DNA from: Streptomyces speibonae
GTDB taxonomy: Bacteria; Actinomycetota; Actinomycetes; Streptomycetales; Streptomycetaceae
Assembly: GCA_000715605.1 (NCBI GenBank)
Contig: KL568604.1
Span: 42,968 to 48,099 of the forward strand
Direction: 5' to 3'
Length of the DNA: 5,132 nt
Shown: positions 1 through 5,132 of the stretch, one piece after another
Numbering within the stretch: the stretch's first letter is position 1
How the letters are laid out: every line of letters starts with the position of its first letter
The notes under the pieces: generated by a model
Told to the model about the DNA's origin: nothing
The model's input: the letters and a program-made list of their open reading frames with translations, nothing else
The model's database searches: none
Made by a program: the position numbers and the translations under genes

Positions 1-18
1 GATGTGTATAAGAGACAG
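1..18 (+). other. Sequencing adapter remnant (Nextera/Tn5 mosaic end)
   Basis: These bases (gatgtgtataagagacag) equal the 19-bp Tn5 mosaic end used in Nextera library preparation, minus its first A. The AT-rich composition is unlike everything that follows. The sigma-factor reading frame has a stop inside it (taa at 9-11) but is open from base 12 onward. Bases 19-20 (AG) followed by CTG GCG CAC CGC would give Gln-Leu-Ala-His-Arg if the preceding base were C, a typical sigma-4 sequence. Genomic sequence therefore very likely begins at base 19. This is a technical artefact and not biology. Confidence 0.96.
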
Positions 19-20
19 AG

Positions 21-470
21 CTGGCGCACCGCTCGCGCGCGCATGTGCGGGCCCGGCGTCCCCGGTTCCGGTCGCACCCGCGCGTCCGGCGGGAGGCGAC
101 CGAGCGGTTCGTGCGGGCGGCGCTCGGCGGGGACATCGCGGCGCTGCTGGAGATCCTCGCCCCGGACGTGACGGTGTGGACCGACGGCGGCGGCAAGCGC
201 AAACCGGCGGGACTGCGCCCGGTGCACGGCCGGGACAAGGCGGTCCGGCTGTTCAACGCCTACGCCTCGGGGCGCGGTCCGCGCGCCGCCCGCGATCTGG
301 AGCCGCGCTACCGGAAGGTCAACGGCGACGACGCGGCGGTGCTCTTCCAGGGCGGCTCACCCTTCGCCGTCATGGTGCTGGACCTCACCCCGGACGGCGA
401 GCGGGTGCGCGGCGTCTATGTCGTCGCCAACCCCGACAAGCTCGGCCATGTGCCCGGGGAGGAGGCATGA
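21..470 (+). CDS. ECF41-type (SigJ-like) RNA polymerase sigma factor, 5' truncated
   Basis: This is the C-terminal ~149 residues of an extracytoplasmic-function sigma factor; sigma-2 and most of sigma-4 are lost beyond the contig end. The first residues (LAHRSRAHVRARRPRF) match the end of the sigma-4 recognition region. A SnoaL/NTF2-like extension follows, with the two motifs known for the ECF41 family: DGGGK (183-197, in the context WTDGGGK) and NPDKL (429-443) near the C terminus. In that family the extension takes the place of a separate anti-sigma factor, both restraining and supporting sigma activity. The TGA overlaps the qcrB start (ATGA), which suggests co-translation. ECF41 genes usually sit beside a carboxymuconolactone decarboxylase, oxidoreductase or epimerase gene; the downstream neighbour here is cytochrome b, and the other side is not visible. 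The GTG at 45 is internal, not a start. The family call is firm; its signal and target promoters are unknown. Confidence 0.9.
   Translation: MAHRSRAHVRARRPRFRSHPRVRREATERFVRAALGGDIAALLEILAPDVTVWTDGGGKRKPAGLRPVHGRDKAVRLFNAYASGRGPRAARDLEPRYRKVNGDDAAVLFQGGSPFAVMVLDLTPDGERVRGVYVVANPDKLGHVPGEEA
456..465 (+). promoter_or_regulatory. Ribosome-binding site of qcrB inside the sigma gene
   Basis: GGGGAGGAGG is a strong Shine-Dalgarno sequence one base before the ATG at 467; the core AGG/GAGG sits at somewhat short spacing. It lies within the last codons of the sigma factor (Gly-Glu-Glu-Ala). Together with the ATGA overlap it fixes the qcrB start and supports translational coupling. Confidence 0.75.
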
Positions 471-1975
471 GGACGGTGGAGCGGACCGGCCGCGGCGAGC
501 GGATCGCCGACTGGTTCGACGGCCGGCTCGGCACGCACACCCTCGGCCGGAAGTATCTGCGCAAGGTGTTCCCGGACCACTGGTCGTTCCTGCTCGGCGA
601 GATCTGTCTGTACAGCTTCGTGGTGCTGGTCCTCACCGGCGTGTATCTCACGCTGTTCTTCCACCCGTCGATGAACGAGGTCACGTACCAGGGCAGCTAC
701 GTCCCCCTCAACGGCGTACGGATGTCCGAGGCGTACGCCTCCACGCTGGACATCAGTTTCGACGTGCGGGGCGGACTGCTGATCCGTCAGCTGCACCACT
801 GGGCGGCGCTGGTGTTCATCGCCGGGATGCTCACGCACATGATGCGGCACTTCTTCACCGGTTCGTTCCGCAAGCCGCGCGAAGTCAACTGGCTGTTCGG
901 CTGGAGCCTGCTGTTCCTCGGCCTGTTCGAGGGGCTGTTCGGCTACTCGCTCCCCGACGACCTGCTGTCCGGCACGGGCATGCGGTTCGTGAACGGGGCA
1001 CTGCTCGCGGTGCCGGTCGTCGGCACCTACCTGTCGATGTTCCTGTTCGGCGGCGAGTATCCGGGCGAGGACATCGTGGCCCGCTTCTACTCGCTGCACG
1101 TGCTGGTGATCCCGGGCATCATGGCGGCGCTGGTGGTGGCCCACGTGCTGCTGGTCGTGTACCACAAGCACACCCAGTTCGCGGGGCCCGGACGGACCGA
1201 ACGCAATGTGGTCGGCGCCCCGTTCATGCCGGTCTACCTGGCGAAGGCGGGCGGCTTCTTCTTCCTGGTGTTCGGCGTGCTGACGGCCGTCGCCGCGGTG
1301 GCGACCGTCAACCCGGTCTGGTCGTACGGCCCCTACCGCGCGGACCAGGTCTCCACGGGCGCGCAGCCCGACTGGTACCTGGGCTTCGCCGAGGGACTGG
1401 TGCGGATCATGCCGGGCTGGGAGATCACGCTGTGGGGGCACACGCTGGTGCTCGGCGTGCTGATCCCCATCGTGGTCTTCCCGCTGCTGCTGGTCCTCAT
1501 CGGCGTGTACCCGTTCCTGGAGGCCCGGTTCACCGGGGACCGGCGCGAGCACCATCTGCTGGACCGTCCGCGCAACCGTCCGGTGCGCACGGCGATCGGG
1601 GCGGCCTGGATCAGCCTCTACCTGATGCTGCTGGCGGGCGGCGGCAACGACATCGTGGCGACCCGGCTGCATCTGTCGATCAACACGGTGACCTGGGCGG
1701 TGCGAGTCGGGGTGTTCGCCGTCCCGGTGGTGGTGTTCGCCGTCACCCGGCGCGTCTGCCTCGGCCTGCAGCGGCGCGACCGGGAACTGGTGGAGCACGG
1801 CAGGGCGACCGGTGTGATCAAGCGGCTGCCGCACGGTGCGTACGTCGAGATACACGAGCCGCTGGACCCGGCCCGGCTGCACACCCTGACCGCCCACCGG
1901 CGGCCCGCGGAACTCGTGGAGCGCGGTCCGGCGGACGAGGGGCCGCCGGACCGCGGGGCGGAGCGTCAGCCCTGA
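467..1975 (+). CDS. qcrB: Cytochrome b subunit of the cytochrome bc complex (stand-alone QcrB paralogue)
   Basis: A 502-residue membrane protein of the menaquinol:cytochrome c reductase type (complex III), which oxidises menaquinol and passes electrons to the Rieske and cytochrome c subunits. About eight hydrophobic helices are visible (roughly 46-65, 111-130, 142-160, 208-232, 260-281, 326-348, 375-391, 407-427). The four haem ligands are His110 and His124 (helix B, 14 apart) and His211 and His226 (helix D, 15 apart, as in other actinobacteria). The Qo-site motif is PDWY (301-304). [11 protein letters not shown] (161-171) and the cytoplasmic IKRLPHG segment (451-457) are typical of Streptomyces QcrB. 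The housekeeping protein, as remembered, is about 545 residues; this one ends shortly after HTLTAH (472-477), so the acidic tail is short. The usual qcrC-qcrA genes are absent upstream, where an ECF41 sigma factor overlaps by 4 bp. The family is certain; paralogue status is inferred from context. Confidence 0.93.
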   Translation: MRTVERTGRGERIADWFDGRLGTHTLGRKYLRKVFPDHWSFLLGEICLYSFVVLVLTGVYLTLFFHPSMNEVTYQGSYVPLNGVRMSEAYASTLDISFDVRGGLLIRQLHHWAALVFIAGMLTHMMRHFFTGSFRKPREVNWLFGWSLLFLGLFEGLFGYSLPDDLLSGTGMRFVNGALLAVPVVGTYLSMFLFGGEYPGEDIVARFYSLHVLVIPGIMAALVVAHVLLVVYHKHTQFAGPGRTERNVVGAPFMPVYLAKAGGFFFLVFGVLTAVAAVATVNPVWSYGPYRADQVSTGAQPDWYLGFAEGLVRIMPGWEITLWGHTLVLGVLIPIVVFPLLLVLIGVYPFLEARFTGDRREHHLLDRPRNRPVRTAIGAAWISLYLMLLAGGGNDIVATRLHLSINTVTWAVRVGVFAVPVVVFAVTRRVCLGLQRRDRELVEHGRATGVIKRLPHGAYVEIHEPLDPARLHTLTAHRRPAELVERGPADEGPPDRGAERQP

Positions 1976-4209
1976 TCGGCCACGAAGGAGGCCATCCGGG
2001 TCAGCGCGGCGTTCCAGTTGATCGTGTGCTCGTTGGTCGACCAGGACTGGATGTCGTCGATGAAGCAGAACTGGCCGACGCAGCCCTGCAGTTTCGACTG
2101 GGCGTAGGGGTCCTGGATGCTGGAGTTGGGTCCGCCGGAGAGCGTGCCGGGCGGCGGGTTCGGCAGATCGGGGTCGAGCTGTCGGGCGTACCAGCGGCTG
2201 TGCTGGTTGTGCGCGCTGACCTCGCCGTAGCCGGTGACGTAGGACATGTTCAGGGCGTTGCGGCCCAGGATGTAGTCCATGCTCTGCAGCGCGCCGTCAC
2301 GGTACTCGCGCGCGCCGGTGAGGTCGTAGGCGGTGGCGAGGACGACCGCGTTGTTGAGGACCTGGTGGCTGGAGCCCCAGTCGTAGACGTTGCCGTCCGG
2401 TGCGTACGGCATGCCGTACGGGTGGGCCCGCAGCGTGGCCAGGTAGCGGTCGGCGCCCTCGACCACCGACTGGCGCACGGCGTGCCGGCCGGGCAGCCGG
2501 TTCGGCACGGTCGCGAGGTCCAGCCGGCCGGCCGCCGCGGTGCGCGACCAGTCGAAGCCGAGCGGGCCGAAGATGTCGGCGGTGTGCACCGGGGAGTTCA
2601 GCACGTACTCCTTGAACTGCCGCTCCCCCGTGGTGATGTAGAGCTCGGCGGCCGCCCAGTAGAACTCGTCGGACACCGTGTCGTCGGGGTAGGCGCCGCC
2701 GCCGATGCCGTCGTCCGGGTCGGCGAGGAGGTCCGGGTGGTCGAGGGCCGCCGCCCAGGCCGTACGCGCGGCCGCCAGGGTCCGGGCCGCGAACCGCTTG
2801 TCGTAGGGGCGGTAGAGGCGGGCCGCCTGGGCGGCCGTGGCCGCGAGGTTGAGGGTGGCCGCCGTGGTCGGCGGGTGCAGTTCCCGCTTCTGGGGGTCGT
2901 CGCTGGGCAGCAGGGGCAGGCCCGTCCACTGCTCGTCGTGGATCTTGTGGTGGGCCATGCCGGCCAGCGGCTCACCCTCGGGGACCTGCATCTTCAGCAG
3001 GAACTCCAGTTCCCAGCGGGCCTCGTCCAGGATGTCGGGGACCTTGTTGCCGCTCTCCGGGATGTTCAGCGTGCCGTCACGGAGCTTGTGCGGCTCGCCG
3101 GTGCGGGCGTGCCGGGCGCGCTCGTAGGTGCTGAGGACCTCCCAGGTGCTGATGCCGCCGTTGACGACGTACTTGCCGTGGTCGCCGGCGTCGTACCAGC
3201 CGCCGGTGACGTCCAGGGTGTAGTCGCAGACCCCCGGTTGGCAGGGCACCGCGCCGTCGCCCTGGTTGGGGGCCACGTCCACGTGTCCGGCCGGGCGGCC
3301 GTATCCGGGGCGCAGGTCGTCGCGGATCTCCGTGCCGCTGCGCTGGGTGTAGTAGTACTTCGCCGCGTCGAGGCGCAGCCGCTCGTACGCGCGCGCGTCG
3401 ATGTCGAACGGCCGGCTGGTCTCGCCGTCCACGACCAGGGTGTAGCCGGTCCCGCGTCCCCGGTAGGAGCCGAAGTCGAGGGAGTGGACGTTCTGCCCCG
3501 AGGAGCCGTCCACGCCGCGCGGCACGGTCCAGCCCTTGCGGACCACCCGGCCGTCGTCGTTCTTCAGCCGCCAGGGCAGCCGCTCCACGGCGTCGGTGAC
3601 GACGGTGGCGTTCTTCGGCCCGGAGGGCAGGTAGGCGACCTGGTTGACGCGTACGCGGGGCCCGGTGTCGGGTTCGTACGGCTCGGGGGCGACGCCGCCC
3701 AGCAGGGACACGTCGTCCACGCAGAACCGCCAGGGTTCCGCGCTGCCGCCGAGCTGGAAACCGACCTGCCCCTGTGCGGTGCCGACGGGGGCGGTGAAGG
3801 TGTACGAGTAGGTGTCCCCCGAGACGCTGAGCTGCGGGGACACCTCGTAGTAGGTGTCGTACGGCGCCACCTGGAGACCGACGATCGCCCGCACGACATG
3901 GCCCGCGGGTGATCCGGTCGCGCTGAAGGAGAAGCGGTACGACTCGCCCTCGACCAGGGTGAGGTCGTTCTGGCCCACGACCGCGTCCCAGCGGTTGGCG
4001 GTGCCGCCGGGGACGTCGGCGCACAGGCGGCCCTCGGACGGGCCCGCGGTGACGCCGTCGGAGGCCCACCAGGAGTCGGTGCCGTTGTCGAAGGTCCCGT
4101 TGCGGACCTGCTCCACCTCGTCGGCGCCGGCCGGAGCGGCGGGCAGCGCGGTGAGGGCGGTCGCCAGCAGGCCGGTCAGGGACAGCAGAGCGGTTCTGCG
4201 TCGTTTCAC
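1966..4209 (-). CDS. Secreted glycoside hydrolase family 9 cellulase (CBM4/9 - Ig-like - GH9)
   Basis: A 747-residue extracellular beta-1,4-glucanase predicted to cut cellulose or cello-oligosaccharides by the inverting GH9 mechanism. The start is GTG at 4209, preceded by AGAGGAG at 7-nt spacing. It opens with a Sec-type signal peptide (KRRR, then a hydrophobic core, with AGA cleavage after residue 29). Residues ~31-171 form a CBM4/9-like jelly roll (VRNGTFDNG...FCVDDVSL). Residues ~184-271 are a CelD_N Ig-like domain ([10 protein letters not shown]) and ~276-740 the GH9 domain. Visible catalytic elements are GWYDAGDH at 337-344 (Asp340; Asp343 as probable base), [12 protein letters not shown] at 684-695 and the probable acid Glu727 in [10 protein letters not shown]. 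Cysteine pairs at 63/163, 323/328 and 710/715 could form disulfides. There is no FnIII or C-terminal CBM2 as in Thermobifida Cel9B. An in-frame ATG at 4272 would put the CebR operator inside the gene and is unlikely. Endo- versus processive action cannot be told. Confidence 0.95.
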   Translation of the reverse strand: MKRRRTALLSLTGLLATALTALPAAPAGADEVEQVRNGTFDNGTDSWWASDGVTAGPSEGRLCADVPGGTANRWDAVVGQNDLTLVEGESYRFSFSATGSPAGHVVRAIVGLQVAPYDTYYEVSPQLSVSGDTYSYTFTAPVGTAQGQVGFQLGGSAEPWRFCVDDVSLLGGVAPEPYEPDTGPRVRVNQVAYLPSGPKNATVVTDAVERLPWRLKNDDGRVVRKGWTVPRGVDGSSGQNVHSLDFGSYRGRGTGYTLVVDGETSRPFDIDARAYERLRLDAAKYYYTQRSGTEIRDDLRPGYGRPAGHVDVAPNQGDGAVPCQPGVCDYTLDVTGGWYDAGDHGKYVVNGGISTWEVLSTYERARHARTGEPHKLRDGTLNIPESGNKVPDILDEARWELEFLLKMQVPEGEPLAGMAHHKIHDEQWTGLPLLPSDDPQKRELHPPTTAATLNLAATAAQAARLYRPYDKRFAARTLAAARTAWAAALDHPDLLADPDDGIGGGAYPDDTVSDEFYWAAAELYITTGERQFKEYVLNSPVHTADIFGPLGFDWSRTAAAGRLDLATVPNRLPGRHAVRQSVVEGADRYLATLRAHPYGMPYAPDGNVYDWGSSHQVLNNAVVLATAYDLTGAREYRDGALQSMDYILGRNALNMSYVTGYGEVSAHNQHSRWYARQLDPDLPNPPPGTLSGGPNSSIQDPYAQSKLQGCVGQFCFIDDIQSWSTNEHTINWNAALTRMASFVADQG

Positions 4210-4216
4210 GTCTGGG

Positions 4217-4223
4217 CTCCTCT
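4217..4223 (-). promoter_or_regulatory. Ribosome-binding site deciding the GH9 start
   Basis: On the minus strand this reads AGAGGAG, followed by 7 nt (CCCAGAC) and then GTG at 4209. It selects the GTG directly in front of the KRRR signal peptide over the ATG at 4272, which would add 21 hydrophilic residues ahead of the signal sequence. Confidence 0.85.
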
Positions 4224-4240
4224 GCGGAGGTGCGGGGGAA

Positions 4241-4254
4241 TGGGAGCGCTCCCA
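4241..4254. promoter_or_regulatory. CebR operator (cellulose-utilisation repressor box)
   Basis: TGGGAGCGCTCCCA is a perfect 14-bp palindrome identical to the known binding site of the LacI-family repressor CebR of Streptomyces (CelR in Thermobifida), which is released by cello-oligosaccharides such as cellobiose. It lies 31 nt upstream of the GH9 start codon, between the candidate promoter and the ribosome-binding site, so a bound repressor would block initiation or early elongation. The cebR gene is not in this window. The site is also ~185 bp upstream of the divergent PAS gene, but its position favours the cellulase as target. Confidence 0.95.
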
Positions 4255-4270
4255 TCTCCGTACGCGCCCC

Positions 4271-4300
4271 ATGGTTGTGGCTGGTGTGACGGTCCGTCAA
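4271..4300 (-). promoter_or_regulatory. Candidate GH9 promoter
   Basis: On the minus strand TTGACG (4300-4295) is a good -35 match. It is followed after 18 nt by AACCAT (4276-4271), a weak -10 with 3 of 6 consensus bases. A start near 4264 would place the CebR box at about +10 to +23, a normal roadblock position. The -35 is convincing; the -10 is uncertain. Confidence 0.45.
4287..4299. repeat. 13-bp palindrome over the GH9 -35
   Basis: TGACGG-T-CCGTCA is a perfect inverted repeat with a 1-nt centre. Its right arm is part of the TTGACG -35 of the minus strand. It could be a second operator besides the CebR box. I do not recognise it as the site of a named regulator, and a chance palindrome of this size is possible in GC-rich DNA. 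Confidence 0.5.
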
Positions 4301-4328
4301 CGCCTGGGACGGGACCGGTGACGTTCCG

Positions 4329-4350
4329 CCCGGCCCCGGGACGGGCCGGG
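4329..4350. repeat. GC-rich perfect inverted repeat (8-bp stem, 6-nt loop)
   Basis: CCCGGCCC at 4329-4336 pairs perfectly with GGGCCGGG at 4343-4350 around the loop CGGGAC. It lies between the divergent promoters and upstream of both. No T-run follows on either strand, so a Rho-independent terminator is unlikely. A regulator site or simply GC-rich DNA are the alternatives. Confidence 0.5.
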
Positions 4351-4358
4351 GCTTCGCG

Positions 4359-4386
4359 TTCGCGCAGGGCTCCGACGCACTAGGCT
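4359..4386 (+). promoter_or_regulatory. Candidate promoter of the PAS-domain gene
   Basis: TAGGCT at 4381-4386 resembles the common streptomycete -10 (TAGRNT), and TTCGCG at 4359-4364 is a partial -35 with 16-nt spacing. A start near 4393 would give a leader of about 45 nt before the ATG at 4439. The -10 is plausible; the -35 is weak. Confidence 0.4.
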
Positions 4387-4438
4387 GGGGCCCTGGCGAT
4401 ACACCGGTTCACGGTGAGTGTGCGTGGGAGTGGCGACG

Positions 4439-5132
4439 ATGAGGCCGGACGACCCGTTCGACGATGCCGTGACGGCCCGGGCCGTCATCGCCGCCGACGG
4501 CACGCTCGCGCGGTGGAGCGAAGGGGCGCGCCTGCTGCTGGGCTATCCGGCCGAGGAGGTCGTCGGCCGCCCGGTCGCCGACCTGCTGGCCGACGGGGCG
4601 TCCCCGCCCCGTCTTCCGGACGACCGCTGGAGCGGCACCCTCGCACTGCGGCGCCGTGACGGCGGGACCGCCACCGTGTGGGTGCTCGCCCACCGCAGAC
4701 CGCCGGGCGGCGACGGCCCCGGTGAGTGGCTCGCCGTCACCCCACTGGAGGCATCGGAGCACGAGCTGCCGGACGACCCCCTGGTCAGGGCGGCCGTGTA
4801 CCAGTCGCCCTGTGCCTCGATGGTCTTCGACGACGCGCTGCGGCTGCGCGGGGTCAACGACGCCATGGCGTATCTGCTCGGGCTGCCGGCCGGGCATCTG
4901 CGGGGTCTCAGGCCCACCGACATCGGCGGCCGGCCGCAGCACACGGAACTCGAACAGCACCTGGAGCAGGTGCTGCGCACCGGCCGGCCGCACGAGATGC
5001 AGACGCACATGAAGGCCACCAGCGAGTCCCGCGCGCACGCCTGGCTGGCCCGGCTCGCGCCGCTCACCGACGGGACCCGCCGGGTGCGCGGGGTGTGCGT
5101 GACGGCCCACGACTTCACCGAGCAGTACCGGG
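4439..5132 (+). CDS. PAS-PAS sensor protein, probably N-terminus of a SpoIIE-family phosphatase, 3' truncated
   Basis: The frame is open from ATG 4439 to the window end (231 residues, no stop). GGGAG at 4426-4430 lies 8 nt before the ATG; in-frame GTGs at 4418, 4424 and 4430 are less well placed, and a stop at 4415-4417 bounds the frame. Residues ~13-100 form a PAS domain (VIAADGTLARWSEGARLLLGY, then LRRRDGGTATVWV on the core sheet). Residues ~115-228 form a second (QSPCASMVFDDALRLRGVNDAM, ending VTAHDFTEQYR). No transmembrane segment is visible, so it is probably cytoplasmic. In streptomycetes this N-terminal pattern often precedes a GAF domain, a SpoIIE/PP2C phosphatase and a HATPase_c domain acting on anti-sigma-factor antagonists. 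The output domain lies outside the window, so a histidine kinase or diguanylate cyclase remains possible. Ligand unknown. Confidence 0.85.
   Translation, partial: MRPDDPFDDAVTARAVIAADGTLARWSEGARLLLGYPAEEVVGRPVADLLADGASPPRLPDDRWSGTLALRRRDGGTATVWVLAHRRPPGGDGPGEWLAVTPLEASEHELPDDPLVRAAVYQSPCASMVFDDALRLRGVNDAMAYLLGLPAGHLRGLRPTDIGGRPQHTELEQHLEQVLRTGRPHEMQTHMKATSESRAHAWLARLAPLTDGTRRVRGVCVTAHDFTEQYR

Larger units (their letters stand above)
4210..4438. other. Divergent intergenic control region
   Basis: This 229-bp gap separates the start codons of the cellulase and the PAS gene. It holds, in order, the GH9 ribosome-binding site, the CebR box, the candidate GH9 promoter with its overlapping palindrome, the GC-rich hairpin, the candidate PAS-gene promoter and the PAS-gene ribosome-binding site (GGGAG at 4426-4430). 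I see no RNA gene or further reading frame in it. Confidence 0.8.

Noticed and set aside
1..18. Transposon end as a native mobile element
   Set aside because: The sequence is the engineered mosaic end of the library transposase at the very edge of the contig, with no transposase gene or opposite end nearby.
45..470. Stand-alone SnoaL/NTF2-like protein starting at GTG 45
   Set aside because: The frame continues upstream into sigma-4 sequence (LAHRSRAHV) to the adapter, and the DGGGK and NPDKL motifs mark it as an ECF41 C-terminal extension.
416..1897. Minus-strand open frame of 493 codons opposite qcrB
   Set aside because: It is the complement of a clear eight-helix cytochrome b. Its His/Gln/Arg-rich low-complexity translation is a typical shadow.
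418..3912. Very long plus-strand open frame (1164 codons) across qcrB and antisense to the cellulase
   Set aside because: It is out of frame with qcrB and antisense to GH9. Its translation is rich in Arg, Gly, Ala and Val with no domain pattern, as expected from GC-rich codon bias.
4121..4209. Twin-arginine signal on the GH9 protein
   Set aside because: Arginines are present (KRRRTALLS), but the usual pattern with Phe or Leu after the pair is not clear. A Sec signal with AGA cleavage fits better.
3077..4300. Minus-strand open frame of 407 codons overlapping the GH9 N-terminal half
   Set aside because: Arg/Pro-rich frame-shifted shadow of the GH9 gene, with no family motifs.
4414..5012. Small plus-strand frames at 4414-4659 and 4656-5012
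   Set aside because: Both are out of frame with the PAS gene, which has clear PAS motifs and stays open from 4439 to the end.

Overview
The window is very G+C-rich, with strong G/C bias at third codon positions. It carries an actinobacterial-type cytochrome b and a cellulase gene preceded by a perfect CebR-type operator. Together these point to Streptomyces or a close relative. The first 18 bases are not genomic: they match the Nextera/Tn5 mosaic end, so the window begins at an untrimmed read or contig end.

Layout: (1) 1-18, sequencing adapter. (2) 21-470 (+), C-terminal part of an ECF41-type (SigJ-like) sigma factor with its SnoaL-like extension, cut off by the contig end. (3) 467-1975 (+), a complete cytochrome b (QcrB) whose start overlaps the sigma stop in an ATGA junction. 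No qcrC or qcrA lies in the expected upstream position, so this looks like a second, stand-alone qcrB. (4) 1966-4209 (-), a complete secreted GH9 cellulase (signal peptide, CBM4/9-like module, Ig-like CelD_N domain, GH9 catalytic domain), convergent with qcrB and overlapping it by 10 bp. (5) 4210-4438, a divergent control region with the GH9 ribosome-binding site, the CebR box, a candidate GH9 promoter, a 13-bp palindrome over its -35, a GC-rich hairpin and a candidate promoter for the next gene. (6) 4439-5132 (+), the N-terminal part of a two-PAS sensor protein that runs off the window, probably a SpoIIE/PP2C-type phosphatase or other signalling protein.

Functionally there are three units. 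A regulator and a respiratory subunit appear to be translationally coupled. The cellulase is probably repressed by CebR until cello-oligosaccharides appear. The PAS protein is a separate sensory gene transcribed away from the cellulase. The least ordinary item is the ECF41 sigma factor coupled to an orphan qcrB. Nothing here shows a wholly new system, and no RNA gene, mobile element or CRISPR array is visible.
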